Shown in pieces: positions 34,980 through 44,757 of a DNA stretch of 64,000 nucleotides. The notes under the pieces are model-generated. The model saw only the letters and a program-made list of their open reading frames with translations, searched no databases and was not told where the DNA came from. The stretch's first letter is position 1, and each line of letters begins with the position of its first letter. The stretch is taken from positions 1-64,000 of the forward strand of contig DDFD01000020.1 of the NCBI GenBank assembly GCA_002337005.1, written 5' to 3'. The translations under genes were made by a program, and so were the position numbers. This DNA is from Flavobacteriales bacterium UBA1937 (lineage in GTDB: Bacteria > Bacteroidota > Bacteroidia > Flavobacteriales > Weeksellaceae).

Positions 34980-37100
34980 ATGAAGAGATTTCTAAAAATT
35001 TTATTGATTTCGGTATTATGTATCACTACACTTTTTTTGGTGTTAATTTTTGGATTTAGATATTGGCTGAAGAATAATTTGCCTCAATACATCAAAGAAA
35101 AAATGCCTTACAATATTACATATAAAGATTTAAAAATAAGATTTTTGCAAGGCGATATTACAGCATCAAATATTAAAATATCAAATAAAAATCCTGAAAA
35201 TCAAAAAATTATTGGCTTGGAAGGGAGTGTAGATGTACTTTATATTAGTAATCTCGCGATGTATGATGCTTTGATAAATAATACCATTAATTCAGATGAA
35301 ATTCAACTGAGTAAACCTAATCTAAAAATTACTTTAGCAAAACCTACCGAAAAGAAAATTCTAAAAAAGAAAGCATCTATAGTCTTTGAAAATGTAAAAA
35401 TTACTAATGGAAATATTGAGATAGAAAGATACAATCATTCTCCTTTTTTTAAAATTAAAAATTTGAGTTTAAGTGTTGATAATCTGAATTTTGCAGAAGA
35501 TGATGCTGTGCGAAAATTACCCTTCGTTTTTGATCGTTATACTGTAAAAGGTAATAATTTGGAATGCTATCCCAATGAAATGTATAAAATAACAACGAAG
35601 AGCATAGACACAAAAGAAAGACAAATGTTGGTGAAGAATTTTTCTTTATTTCCACAAATAGATGAACATCATTTTAAGATAAAATACCCACATCAAACTT
35701 TCTTTCATTTTAATGCTTCAGAAATGAATTTTAAAGATATTTCTCTGAAAAATAATAAAATAAGCATTGAAAATGTTACTTTTTCTGAACCTAAGATGAC
35801 GATACAGTCTAATCAATTGAAAAAGAAAGAAAAGAAAAATGCATTCACTTATGACCTTGATTTAAAAAACATAAATTTCAGAAATGCGCAATTCAATTTA
35901 TTGGATTCTAAAGGCAAGGAAAAACTTTTGGTTAAAAATATCAATGTTTCCATACATCAATTTTTAATGGATGAAGAGACTAGAAAAGGTAAAATTCCGT
36001 TCACTTATACTAATTACAAACTCAGTAGTGGAGCTTTGGTTTTTAATGCCAATGAATTTTATCAACTTGCTGTAAATCAATTGACGGCAGATCAAAATTC
36101 TTGGAATTTGGAACAATTTTCTATGCAACCATTGCTTTCTAGACAAGAATTTAGCAGAAGAATTCCTACAGAAAAAGATTGGTATAATATCAAAGTTGCA
36201 AAAACCAAAATTTCGGGAATTGATTTTAAAATTTATAATAATAAGCCCAATGTAAACATCAATCAAATAGATTGTCAAAATGTAAACGCCATCATTTATA
36301 GAAGTAAATTTCCTAAAGATGATTTAAGCCGAAAAAAAATGTATTCTGAATTGCTGAGAAGTATAAAATTTCCTTTATTGGTTCATAATCTGAATGTTAT
36401 TAACTCTTATCTTCAATACGAAGAAGACAATATTAATGATAATCCTGCTGGAAAATTAATTTTTTCAGATTTTAATTTGAATGCACGCAACCTAAATTCT
36501 AATAAAGGCTATAAAAATACTTTGGTTCCTATTGCTATAAATTGTCAATTGATGAAAACATCTCCTATGAATGTAAACTGGAGTTTTGATACAGCTAAAA
36601 TTGATGATTTTTTCAAAATTTCCGGTAATATTTCTAATCTTCCTGCTTCTCAAGTTAATCTATTTTTGAAGCCTTACCTTAATGTTTCGGTGGAAGGTTA
36701 CATTAATCGTTTGAATTTTGATTTTAACGGAAATAATGCTCATATTTTTGGACAAATGAATCTGAAACATCAAAATTTAAAAGTTAATATTTTAGATAAA
36801 GACACCAAAGAGAAAAAAAAATTTCTAAGTGCTATTGTTAATCTTGTGGTGAAAACCAATTCTAAAAAATTTCCCGAAAATGTAGAGGTAAATGTAAAAA
36901 GAGACCCAACCAAATCTTTTTTTAATCTATTTTGGAGAGGACTAGAAGATGGGCTTAAAAAGACTTTGATTTCTAAAGATATCAATGAAAAAGAACAAAA
37001 ATTAAAGAGAACAGTAGAAAAAGTAAAGATAATTAAAAAGAAGGTGGAAGATGATAAAGCATCTTTGAAAAAGAAAATGAATGATACTTTTAAAAAGTAA
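34980..37100 (+). CDS. AsmA-like inner-membrane-anchored periplasmic protein
   Basis: 706 residues. One N-terminal transmembrane helix (about 8-28, ILLISVLCITTLFLVLIFGF) is followed by a long beta-rich periplasmic domain. Repeated phrases such as NIKISNKNPENQKIIGLEGSVDV, LSKPNLKITLAKP and VSVEGYINRLNFDFNG are typical of AsmA/TamB-type lipid-bridge proteins. The C-terminus is a Lys-rich coiled coil (EKEQKLKRTVEKVKIIKKK). It may help carry phospholipid between membranes; this is inferred from fold only. A terminator overlaps the stop codon. Confidence 0.7.
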   Translation: MKRFLKILLISVLCITTLFLVLIFGFRYWLKNNLPQYIKEKMPYNITYKDLKIRFLQGDITASNIKISNKNPENQKIIGLEGSVDVLYISNLAMYDALINNTINSDEIQLSKPNLKITLAKPTEKKILKKKASIVFENVKITNGNIEIERYNHSPFFKIKNLSLSVDNLNFAEDDAVRKLPFVFDRYTVKGNNLECYPNEMYKITTKSIDTKERQMLVKNFSLFPQIDEHHFKIKYPHQTFFHFNASEMNFKDISLKNNKISIENVTFSEPKMTIQSNQLKKKEKKNAFTYDLDLKNINFRNAQFNLLDSKGKEKLLVKNINVSIHQFLMDEETRKGKIPFTYTNYKLSSGALVFNANEFYQLAVNQLTADQNSWNLEQFSMQPLLSRQEFSRRIPTEKDWYNIKVAKTKISGIDFKIYNNKPNVNINQIDCQNVNAIIYRSKFPKDDLSRKKMYSELLRSIKFPLLVHNLNVINSYLQYEEDNINDNPAGKLIFSDFNLNARNLNSNKGYKNTLVPIAINCQLMKTSPMNVNWSFDTAKIDDFFKISGNISNLPASQVNLFLKPYLNVSVEGYINRLNFDFNGNNAHIFGQMNLKHQNLKVNILDKDTKEKKKFLSAIVNLVVKTNSKKFPENVEVNVKRDPTKSFFNLFWRGLEDGLKKTLISKDINEKEQKLKRTVEKVKIIKKKVEDDKASLKKKMNDTFKK

Positions 37101-37123
37101 AACCGCAGAAATTTCTGCGGTTT
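37100..37123. terminator. Bidirectional terminator
   Basis: Perfect 24-bp palindrome with half-site AAACCGCAGAAA between the AsmA-like gene and the convergent peptidase gene. Confidence 0.85.
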
Positions 37124-37130
37124 CGAATGT

Positions 37131-39245
37131 TTATTTTTTCAGTTCTTTAATTCCCATTTCGTAAAGTGCGAAACTCAGAATATCAGTGTTTTCGCCAATT
37201 ACCTGGTCTGTACTTCTACCAGCACCGTGACCTGCATTGGTTTCAATTCTTATTAAAACAGGTTGGTTGCAAGATTGTTTTTCTTGTAATTCTGCGCCAA
37301 ATTTAAAAGAATGTGCAGGGACTACTCTGTCGTCGTGGTCACTCGTAATCACCATTGTAGAAGGATAGCAAACCCCTTTTTTCACATTGTGAACTGGTGA
37401 ATATGATTTTAAATATTCGAACATTTCTTTGCTGTCTTCCGCCGTTCCGTAATCATAGGCCCAGCCTGCGCCAGCAGTAAATTTATTGTATCTCAACATA
37501 TCCAAAACACCTACACCAGGAAACGCTACTTTGGCTAAATCTGGTCTCATCGTCATGGTAGCACCAACCAATAATCCGCCATTTGAACGACCAGAAATAG
37601 CCATAAACTTCGGAGAAGTGTAGCCTTTTTTCTGTAAATATTCTCCAGCGGCAATAAAATCTTCAAAAACGTTTTTCTTTTGTTGTTTTGTACCTGCATC
37701 GTGCCATTTTTTGCCATATTCTCCGCCTCCTCTTAGATTAGGTACAGCATAGATTCCGCCGTTTTCCATCCAAATGGCATTTACTACAGAGAAACTTGGG
37801 GTAACAGAAATATTGAAACCTCCATATCCGTATAAAATAGTAGGATTTTTACCGTTGAGTTGTAATCCTTTTTTATAAGAAATCATCATGGGAACTTTAG
37901 TGCCATCTTTAGAGGTAAAGAAAACTTGTTCCGAAACATAATTTTCTGGGTTGAATTTTACTTTTGGTTTTAAATAAATTTCTGATTTTCCGTTTTCTAC
38001 ATTAATTTTATAAGTGGTTCCTGGTGTAATGTAGTTGGTAAAAGTATAATAAAGTTCTTTGTCTTTTTCTTTGCCTCCAAAACCGCCAGCAGTTCCTTTT
38101 CCGGGAAGTGTGATTTCTCTAATTAGCTTTCCGTTATAGTCGTATTGTTTTACAAAAGAAACGGCATCTTTCATATATTTTGCATAAATATAACCACCAC
38201 CTGTAGAAACACTCAGTACATTCTCTGTTTCTGGAATTACGTCTGTCCATACACCAGGATTATTGATGTTGAATTTCTGTAATTTCATATTCGGAGCGTT
38301 TTTGTCTGTAAAAACATAAATTTCGTCTCCTTTGGTGTCAATTACATTGGTGTTATAATCGTATCCTTTTTGAATAGGAATAAATTCAGAATTTTTAGTT
38401 AAATCTTTAATATAGAGTTCATTTCCGCTAGTATTTACTGCTGCGTCTAAAATGAGGAATCTTTCGTCGTCCGAAATTCCTGCGGCCATATATCTTCTTT
38501 TGAAATTTTCTCCACCTATAATCAGTTGGTCTTCAGATTGCTTAGTTCCTAATTTGTGGAAATACACTTTATGAGTATCGGTCATTCCAGATAAGATGCT
38601 GCCTTCCTTCGGCTGGTCGTATTTTGAGTAATAAAAACCTTCGTCTTTGTACCAAGAAACGCCACTAAATTTGCAAACAATTGGCTCATCAAATATTTTT
38701 TTGGAAACCACATCCATAATGATAATTTTGTTCCAATCGCTACCTCCTTCAGAAATTGAGTAGGCTACTAAATTCCCTTTTTTGTTGAATGATAATCCTG
38801 ATAATGAAGTAGTACCTTTGTCTGAAAATTTATTAGGGTCTAAGAAAACTTCGGTGTTTCCTGCTTTGTCTTTTCGGTACAAAACAGATTGTGCTTGCAA
38901 TCCATCATTTTTGTAGAAATAAGTGTAATCACCTTCTTCGAAAGGAGCTGAAATTTTCTCGTAGTTCCAGATGTCTTTTAACTGAGAGCGTATTTCTTCA
39001 CGAAAAGGAATTTGGGCTAGATAATTTTTAGTAAAACCTACTTCGCGCTGTACCCAATCTTTGGTGTCTGCAGCTCTGTCGTCTTCTAACCAACGATAAG
39101 GATCTTCTACTTTAGTGCCGAAATATTCGTCTGTGTGAGCAATTTTTTTGGTTTCTGGATATTGATAAGTACTTTTCATATTTTGAGAAGAACAAGAAGC
39201 AAGGAGAATACTTGCCATAATAATTGAGGAAATTTTCTCTTTCAT
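37131..39245 (-). CDS. Prolyl oligopeptidase (S9A), envelope lipoprotein
   Basis: 704 residues. Lipobox LLASC (C18) ends the signal. An N-terminal beta-propeller (about 70-420) precedes an alpha/beta hydrolase domain. The catalytic Ser is in AISGRSNGGLLVG, the Asp in SDHDDRVVPAHSFKF and the His in ETNAGHGAGRST. It cleaves short peptides after proline, in the periplasm or at the cell surface. The start SYQYPETKKIAHTDEYFGTKVEDPYRWLEDD region is typical of S9A. Confidence 0.95.
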   Translation of the reverse strand: MKEKISSIIMASILLASCSSQNMKSTYQYPETKKIAHTDEYFGTKVEDPYRWLEDDRAADTKDWVQREVGFTKNYLAQIPFREEIRSQLKDIWNYEKISAPFEEGDYTYFYKNDGLQAQSVLYRKDKAGNTEVFLDPNKFSDKGTTSLSGLSFNKKGNLVAYSISEGGSDWNKIIIMDVVSKKIFDEPIVCKFSGVSWYKDEGFYYSKYDQPKEGSILSGMTDTHKVYFHKLGTKQSEDQLIIGGENFKRRYMAAGISDDERFLILDAAVNTSGNELYIKDLTKNSEFIPIQKGYDYNTNVIDTKGDEIYVFTDKNAPNMKLQKFNINNPGVWTDVIPETENVLSVSTGGGYIYAKYMKDAVSFVKQYDYNGKLIREITLPGKGTAGGFGGKEKDKELYYTFTNYITPGTTYKINVENGKSEIYLKPKVKFNPENYVSEQVFFTSKDGTKVPMMISYKKGLQLNGKNPTILYGYGGFNISVTPSFSVVNAIWMENGGIYAVPNLRGGGEYGKKWHDAGTKQQKKNVFEDFIAAGEYLQKKGYTSPKFMAISGRSNGGLLVGATMTMRPDLAKVAFPGVGVLDMLRYNKFTAGAGWAYDYGTAEDSKEMFEYLKSYSPVHNVKKGVCYPSTMVITSDHDDRVVPAHSFKFGAELQEKQSCNQPVLIRIETNAGHGAGRSTDQVIGENTDILSFALYEMGIKELKK

Positions 39246-39275
39246 TTTTCAAATTTTCTCAAAATTAAATAAAAA

Positions 39276-39296
39276 AACCGAAGTAATTCTTCGGTT
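39276..39296 (-). terminator. Terminator of the T9SS-secreted protein gene
   Basis: AACCGAAG / CTTCGGTT stem with a 5-base loop and, on the minus strand, a run of seven T. Confidence 0.8.
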
Positions 39297-39306
39297 AATA
39301 ATGTTT

Positions 39307-40485
39307 TTATTTCTTTTCAACTTTAAAATTTTTAAATCCTTTTTCGTTTTTCACCAGTAAGTAATAAATTCCTTTAGGATATGAAGCAATACTTATTTTA
39401 GTTGAATTTGGAATACTTTGCAAAACCTTGCCTGTAGAATCCATTAATGTTAAATGATAGTTTTCTGAGGCATTTTCTGATTTTATGTACACAAAATCAG
39501 AACTTGGGTTAGGGTAAATATTAACAGAAATTTGATTTTTTAAAATGTCTTGAGCACTTAGATTAGACGCGGTTGCTAACCAAATCACGGAATTGATTAA
39601 CAATGGCTGGTGATTGCCTGAAGCATCAGAAAAGTAACCATCATATAATGTGTCTCCGCTATCTCCAGTGCCGTCATCTGGAACAGAACTGTCTCCCAGA
39701 GCGCAGATTTTACCGCTTCCGTAGGTTGCCGTTGCAAACATTACATTGGTGGTTCCTGTGGTAGAAGAACCTGTTTTATAGACCAAACCTTGTACAGATG
39801 AATTTGCTGTTTTATCTAGTGTCATTGTTGATCCAGCAGAATATTGCATTTGAGTTGGGTTTCCTGCTGTGCCGTGTAAAATAACATTAGTAGGTAGGTT
39901 AGCAAAATTAGAGGTTGTCTGCGAAACACTTACCAAATCAAACTTAATTCCAAAAGGATTTGTTTTTACAGAATTGGTAGAGAATAAATCATTCCAAACG
40001 GAAGGGGAATCTATGCCATCATTATCTCTATCAGATTGATTATGATCTGCAATAATGTATAAACCCCCGCCATTTTTCACAAAGTTTACAATGGCAGTTT
40101 TCTCTGTTGCAGAAAATTGATTGTTGGGTTCTGTAACAATAAAGACTTTATAATTGGTAAGATCTTGATTATTAGTATTATCTCCATAGGTTATTTTACC
40201 AGAAATAGGAAGGGTTTCCACGTAATATCCTTGTTTTACTAAATCTATGGCCCATGCACTAAGAGCACCAGTCCAATAAGTTTCGCTGGTAGAAGATGTT
40301 ATTCCGCTTTGCGCAGGAGTAGGGATTCTTTGTGGATTAGACTCTCCTCCGGATTTTGAGTCAGCGTCTATTACCCAGTCTGCATTTCCTGCCATTTCAT
40401 CTTTGGTGGCATCAAATAGAATTTTTATTTGCGCATTGGTATAGAATAGCGTAAATGTTACTAAAAAAAGTATAATTTTCTTCAT
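39307..40485 (-). CDS. Secreted protein with GATase1-like domain and T9SS type A sorting signal
   Basis: 392 residues. The signal peptide ends in TNAQ. Residues about 20-300 hold an alpha/beta domain (FVKNGGGLYIIADHNQSDRD and VFIVTEPNNQFSATE) reminiscent of ThuA/DUF4350-type class I amidotransferase folds, without an evident catalytic Cys. The last 75 residues are a classic Por sorting domain (NIYPNPSSDFVYIKS ... GKVLQSIPN ... YPKGIYYLLVKNEKG), which directs export by the type IX system. I start at ATG 40485 because longer starts precede the signal. The surface role is unknown. Confidence 0.85.
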   Translation of the reverse strand: MKKIILFLVTFTLFYTNAQIKILFDATKDEMAGNADWVIDADSKSGGESNPQRIPTPAQSGITSSTSETYWTGALSAWAIDLVKQGYYVETLPISGKITYGDNTNNQDLTNYKVFIVTEPNNQFSATEKTAIVNFVKNGGGLYIIADHNQSDRDNDGIDSPSVWNDLFSTNSVKTNPFGIKFDLVSVSQTTSNFANLPTNVILHGTAGNPTQMQYSAGSTMTLDKTANSSVQGLVYKTGSSTTGTTNVMFATATYGSGKICALGDSSVPDDGTGDSGDTLYDGYFSDASGNHQPLLINSVIWLATASNLSAQDILKNQISVNIYPNPSSDFVYIKSENASENYHLTLMDSTGKVLQSIPNSTKISIASYPKGIYYLLVKNEKGFKNFKVEKK

Positions 40486-40569
40486 AATGATTTTTAAAAA
40501 GGGAGGCGAAGTTAAGTAAATTAAGATTTGTAACAAAAGAACTTACCTTAAAACTTTATTAAAAACAAA

Positions 40570-40593
40570 AAACCTCAGCAAAAGCCGAGGTTT
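40570..40593 (-). terminator. Terminator of the rplU-rpmA operon
   Basis: AAACCTC / GAGGTTT stem extended by GC pairs around an AAAA loop, directly after rpmA. Confidence 0.75.
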
Positions 40594-40616
40594 AATTTCT
40601 ATATAACGCTTTAAAA

Positions 40617-40874
40617 TTATGCGTTTGGTTCTACAGATACGAAAGATCTGTTATTTGCTTTCTTTCTGAAAACTACTTTACCGTCAACTAATGCAAACAA
40701 AGTATGGTCTTTACCAATCCCCACGTTATCACCTGGGTGGTGTTGTGTACCTCTTTGTCTTACGATAATATTACCAGCAATAGCTTCTTGACCACCGAAA
40801 ATCTTTACACCTAATCTTTTAGAGTGAGATTCTCTACCGTTTTTGGAACTACCAACTCCTTTCTTGTGTGCCAT
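40617..40874 (-). CDS. rpmA: 50S ribosomal protein L27
   Basis: 85 residues, starts MAHKKGVGSSKNGRESHSKR as usual for L27, with GNIIVRQRGTQHHPGDNVGIG in the middle. The short N-terminal arm reaches the peptidyl-transferase centre. No cleavable N-terminal extension of the Firmicutes type. It follows rplU by 31 bp. Confidence 0.98.
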   Translation of the reverse strand: MAHKKGVGSSKNGRESHSKRLGVKIFGGQEAIAGNIIVRQRGTQHHPGDNVGIGKDHTLFALVDGKVVFRKKANNRSFVSVEPNA

Positions 40875-40905
40875 TTTGTTTAAAAATTTTTATCGTAAAT
40901 TAATA

Positions 40906-41325
40906 CTATTCTTCAGTTTCTTTTTTAGCAGTCTTTTTAGCAGCTGGTTTTTTAGCTGGCTCTGCTACTTCTTCAGTTGTTTCTTTTTTAGCAGCTTTTT
41001 TAGCTTTTGGAGCTTCTGCACCTGCGATAGAAACAATCTGGATTTGTGTTAATTGTTGTCTATGTCCATTTTTCTTAGCATATCCTTTTCTTCTTTTCTT
41101 TTTGAAAACGATTACTTTATCAGCTTGAACATGGTCAAGAATTTCCGCTTCTACAGCGATTCCACTTACAGCCGGGGCACCTACAGTTACTGTTCCGTTT
41201 ACAGTAAGAAGAACTTTGTCAAAAGATACTTTGTCTCCTTTTTCTCCTTTTAAACGGTTTACAAACAACTTTTGGTTTTGCTCAACTTTGTATTGAAGCC
41301 CTGCTATCTCTACGATTGCAAACAT
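40906..41325 (-). CDS. rplU: 50S ribosomal protein L21 with a Lys/Ala/Glu-rich C-terminal extension
   Basis: 139 residues. The first 103 are a standard L21 (MFAIVEIAGLQYKVEQNQKL ... KRRKGYAKKNGHRQQLTQIQI). The last 36 (about 104-139, KAKKAAKKETTEEVAEPAKK onward) are a low-complexity charged tail absent from most bacterial L21. It is first of the rplU-rpmA pair. Confidence 0.97.
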   Translation of the reverse strand: MFAIVEIAGLQYKVEQNQKLFVNRLKGEKGDKVSFDKVLLTVNGTVTVGAPAVSGIAVEAEILDHVQADKVIVFKKKRRKGYAKKNGHRQQLTQIQIVSIAGAEAPKAKKAAKKETTEEVAEPAKKPAAKKTAKKETEE

Positions 41326-41356
41326 TGTTTATATATTTTTTAGTTAATTCGAGGTG

Positions 41357-41364
41357 CAAAAGTA
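41357..41364 (-). promoter_or_regulatory. Candidate -7 element of rplU-rpmA
   Basis: Minus-strand TACTTTTG fits TANNTTTG and lies 31 bp ahead of the rplU ATG. No TTG at the usual -33 spacing. Confidence 0.45.
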
Positions 41365-41424
41365 AGAAAATTTTTTGAGTTATCCACATTAATGCTAAAA
41401 TTTTTTATTTAATTACGAAAATTG

Positions 41425-41432
41425 TACATTTG
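41425..41432 (+). promoter_or_regulatory. Candidate -7 element of the acyltransferase gene
   Basis: TACATTTG, 19 bp before the ATG at 41452. No TTG seen at the -33 distance. Confidence 0.4.
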
Positions 41433-41451
41433 GAAATACTTAATAAATGTT

Positions 41452-42564
41452 ATGAAACGAGATCTCTATATTGATTTTGCCAAAGGTTTGGCTACACTTT
41501 CTATTGTATTTATTCATACAGCTTTTTGGAGCGGACAGCTTTATCTTCCTTCCGAAGTAAGAACCTTGAGTTTACTCATAGATGTTCCTGTTTTTTTTGC
41601 GCTGAGTGGATTAACTTCGGGCAATAATGTAGAAAAAACCTTGTACAGACTCTTGAAATTGCAAGTGACCTATATGATTTTCGTGACTTTTTTGTTCTTT
41701 TTGGATGGAATTATGAAATGGGGAATTTTTGGAGTTTTAGGAACGGAAGGAATGCAATCTTATTACACTGTTTTCGGAACTAAGTATGGTGTGCCAAGTG
41801 TAGATTCTGCTTTTAATTGGGAAATGCTAGGAAATTGGTTTCTGCACAGTTACAGCAATTGCGATAGTTTCCCAGTGGTGATGGGGAGTTTTTGGTATCT
41901 CAAGGTCTATTATATCGTTACAGTTTTCGGAGTTTTGGTTCTTAAATTCTTCCCGAAACATGTAAAATGGATTATCGGAGTTTGTTTGGCGCTTACCGTT
42001 TATTTTAATATTGACAATGACGTGATGAAAAATTTTGCACCCTATTATCCAAGCGGACAAGTTGGTTATGTAGCTTTTTATTTGGCAATTTTCTTAATTG
42101 CGACTCAATTGAAAGGTAAAAAAATCAAAGACGTTTTCGTGCCCGTTTTGTATAGCTTGGTAGCTTTGAGTTTGGTAATTGTTTTCTGGTATTTCGGAAA
42201 TGAAGTTTTCTATAAATTTAATAAGCAAAAATTCCCGCCGAAACTTCCTTACATTGTTTGGAGTTTACTTTCTTTGGTTACGATATTTGTTTTATATAAC
42301 CGCTTGAAAATCACAAAAGACAATTTCATTAATTATATCGGTAAAAATGCCATTTTCTATTATTTTGCTCAAGGAATGAGTTCATCGGTTGTCTATTTTT
42401 TGGTAGCAGCTCTTAAAGAAAGTGTGAATACTTGGTTTTTGATGGTTTTAATTTATGTGATTAATGTAGGATTAGCCATCGTTTTTGCAGAAGTTTTGAA
42501 AAAAATAGATGATTACGGCTGGAAAATTCTAGAGTTTTTGAGAAAGAAAACTGCGGAAAATTAA
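41452..42564 (+). CDS. Acyltransferase-3 family membrane protein
   Basis: 370 residues. The N-terminus RDLYIDFAKGLATLSIVFIHT has the D..KG...I..V..H pattern of acyltransferase-3 enzymes, which move acyl groups onto surface sugars. About ten membrane helices follow. I take the ATG at 41452, since the longer frame adds ten residues upstream of the conserved start and covers the promoter. The stop overlaps the tail of the convergent VanW gene by 4 bp. Confidence 0.9.
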   Translation: MKRDLYIDFAKGLATLSIVFIHTAFWSGQLYLPSEVRTLSLLIDVPVFFALSGLTSGNNVEKTLYRLLKLQVTYMIFVTFLFFLDGIMKWGIFGVLGTEGMQSYYTVFGTKYGVPSVDSAFNWEMLGNWFLHSYSNCDSFPVVMGSFWYLKVYYIVTVFGVLVLKFFPKHVKWIIGVCLALTVYFNIDNDVMKNFAPYYPSGQVGYVAFYLAIFLIATQLKGKKIKDVFVPVLYSLVALSLVIVFWYFGNEVFYKFNKQKFPPKLPYIVWSLLSLVTIFVLYNRLKITKDNFINYIGKNAIFYYFAQGMSSSVVYFLVAALKESVNTWFLMVLIYVINVGLAIVFAEVLKKIDDYGWKILEFLRKKTAEN

Positions 42565-43382
42565 TTATTTTTAAATTCTTCAGGAATATAAGTAACTCTA
42601 GCAAAATTTTTCACCATCAATTCAGTTAAAATGGTGTTTCCTGTTTTTTTAGAAATAGTATTTCTCCAAATTTCGTTTTGGCGATAAAACTCATTTTCAA
42701 TTTTTAAAAATTGATGGTTTTTTTCGAAAATATGATAAGAAAATTCTAACTCTTCATTGCATCTCAATTCGCCTTCAATATTGGTCTCTGTAAACCAAAT
42801 GTTAATTTGAAATGTTTTGTCTGTATTGTTAGTGAATTGATAATCAATGTAGTTATAGAAAATTGCAGCGCCACTTCCGAAAGGTAAAACCCTGCCTTCA
42901 TCAGGAAAAGGATCGAAAGAATGTTGAGATTTTTCTATAATGGTTAAAGGACTGTGTAATACCAACCAATTCAGCAAGTTGGCTATCTGACAAATTCCGC
43001 CACCAATTCCTGGTCTTGCTTTCCCGAAAGAAAGTTCCATTCCCATTAAATAACCTTTTTTTTCGGTAGGCAAACCGACCAATTTGCAAAAAGAAAACGT
43101 TTCGTTTGGTTTTATGATGACTCCAGAAATTTCTTTAGCTGCGAGTTTCAGATTGGTGATTTTATTATATTGTAATTGCATATCACTATCTCCTAACTTC
43201 CGAATGAGTAAAGATTGATGCTTTTTAACTCGATACTTTAAAATATCAGATTTCCTGATGAAGTTTTCAGCAAAAATTTTTTTGCCAAAATTCCATTCCA
43301 AAATTCTTTTAGTCCGTCTTAAATTTACAGAAAGGAAATATAAAAAAGGATGTCTTTGACTCAGTAATTTTCTTTGTTTCAT
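42561..43382 (-). CDS. VanW family protein
   Basis: 273 residues, no signal peptide. The VanW core is NLKLAAKEISGVIIKPNETFSFCKLVG, followed by GYLMGMELSFGKARPGIGGGICQIANLLNWLVLHS and HSFDPFPDEGRVLPFGSGA. The family is named from a glycopeptide-resistance cluster, but its function is unknown and resistance should not be inferred. Convergent with the acyltransferase gene (4-bp overlap). Confidence 0.9.
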   Translation of the reverse strand: MKQRKLLSQRHPFLYFLSVNLRRTKRILEWNFGKKIFAENFIRKSDILKYRVKKHQSLLIRKLGDSDMQLQYNKITNLKLAAKEISGVIIKPNETFSFCKLVGLPTEKKGYLMGMELSFGKARPGIGGGICQIANLLNWLVLHSPLTIIEKSQHSFDPFPDEGRVLPFGSGAAIFYNYIDYQFTNNTDKTFQINIWFTETNIEGELRCNEELEFSYHIFEKNHQFLKIENEFYRQNEIWRNTISKKTGNTILTELMVKNFARVTYIPEEFKNN

Positions 43383-43472
43383 AGTAATTAGTTGTAAAAA
43401 TAATCATCAAATGTTGATATATAAATTATTTAACAAAAAAAGTTAATTTTGTATTGTACAAATTTTAAAAAA

Positions 43473-44054
43473 ATGTTCAAATTAAAACTACCAACAGATC
43501 CACGTTGGGCCAATATAGCAGAAGGAAACATAGAAGAAATTCTTACAGATCACGCTTGGTGCGAACAAAAAGCAGCCACCAATGCGATAGGAATAATTAC
43601 AATGATTCCTGAGCATACAGAAATTGTAACAGAACTTTTAGCAATTGCACAAGAAGAAATGGAACATTTTCAGCAGGTTCATGAAATTATTAAAAAGCGA
43701 GGTTATGTTTTAGGAAGAACTCGCAAAGACGATTATGTAAATGAATTGGTGAAATTTATACAAAAAGGAGGCAATAGAGACGATTTAATTATTGACAAAA
43801 TGCTTTTCGCAGCCATGATTGAGGCCAGAAGTTGCGAGCGTTTCAAAGTGCTTACAGAAAATATAAAAGATGAAGAACTTAGAGAATTTTACAAAGAATT
43901 AATGATTTCGGAAGCCAATCATTACACTACTTTTATTAGCTTTGCAAGACAACTAGGTGATCCCGAAAAAGTAAACAAACGCTGGGAAGAATGGTTGCAA
44001 TACGAAGGCGAAATCATAAAATCCTACGGAAACAAAGAAACCATACACGGATAA
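43473..44054 (+). CDS. miaE: tRNA-(ms2io6A)-hydroxylase
   Basis: 193 residues. MiaE is a di-iron monooxygenase that hydroxylates the isopentenyl group of 2-methylthio-N6-isopentenyl-adenosine at tRNA position 37. Iron-ligand motifs are EEMEHFQQVH and SEANHYTTFI, with AMIEARSCERFKVL between, as in the ferritin-like fold. The start is ATG 43473; an earlier TTG overlaps the candidate -7 element TAATTTTG (43444-43451). DUF502 follows after 58 bp. Confidence 0.93.
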   Translation: MFKLKLPTDPRWANIAEGNIEEILTDHAWCEQKAATNAIGIITMIPEHTEIVTELLAIAQEEMEHFQQVHEIIKKRGYVLGRTRKDDYVNELVKFIQKGGNRDDLIIDKMLFAAMIEARSCERFKVLTENIKDEELREFYKELMISEANHYTTFISFARQLGDPEKVNKRWEEWLQYEGEIIKSYGNKETIHG

Positions 44055-44112
44055 AATATACCCTTATATAGAATTATGATTTATTTTTGAATTTTGATTA
44101 GAAAAAATAAAA

Positions 44113-44742
44113 GTGAAAAAACCAAGTTTTGATAATTATCTCAATCTTTTCTTAAAATCTTTTTTTAAAGGGTTGATTATCGTAGGGCCAATTGGTGCTA
44201 CGTTATATATTATTTTTGTGGTTTTTGATACAATTGATAGCCTTATTCCTTTTGATAAATTTTTTCCGTTTCTTAATAGAACAGGTGTAGGCTTTTTTTC
44301 TTTAATTCTTTTTATTTCTGCGGTTGGTTATTTCTTTAATAGATTCGTTTTTGGAAAATTTATTTTCGAAAGTCTAGACCATTTTCTAGAAAAAACACCA
44401 GGCGTTAAGCATATTTATTCCCCTACAAAAGATGTAATGAGCTCTTTCGTAGGAGATAAAAAGAAATTTAATATACCAGTTTGGGTAAAAACCAATGAAA
44501 ATCCGGAAATCTGGAGAATTGGTTTCCTTACACAAAAAGATATGTCAGACGTAGGTTTGCCAGAGAAAGTAGCGGTTTATTTGCCACATTCTTATGCTAT
44601 TTCTGGTTGGGTAATTATGACAAATTCTACCCACATTACACCAGTAGAAGGAATGAGTGCCGCCGAAGCGATGAAGTTTACTGTTTCTGGCGGAGTTGCT
44701 GGTTTCCATAGTGATAAAAACGTTTTCAAAGCACCAGAGTGA
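44113..44742 (+). CDS. DUF502 family membrane protein
   Basis: 209 residues with a GTG start (no ATG precedes the conserved region). Two N-terminal helices (about 15-40 and 60-82) are followed by the DUF502 core TPGVKHIYSPTKDVMSSFVGDKK, VAVYLPHSYAISGWVIM and the C-terminal VSGGVAGF. The family is widespread with no known function. It is immediately upstream of the broken tnaA gene. Confidence 0.92.
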   Translation: MKKPSFDNYLNLFLKSFFKGLIIVGPIGATLYIIFVVFDTIDSLIPFDKFFPFLNRTGVGFFSLILFISAVGYFFNRFVFGKFIFESLDHFLEKTPGVKHIYSPTKDVMSSFVGDKKKFNIPVWVKTNENPEIWRIGFLTQKDMSDVGLPEKVAVYLPHSYAISGWVIMTNSTHITPVEGMSAAEAMKFTVSGGVAGFHSDKNVFKAPE

Positions 44743-44757
44743 TCTAAAAATTAAATA

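Noticed and set aside
42561..43382. Vancomycin resistance from the VanW gene
   Set aside because: VanW alone does not confer resistance; no vanHAX or regulators nearby.
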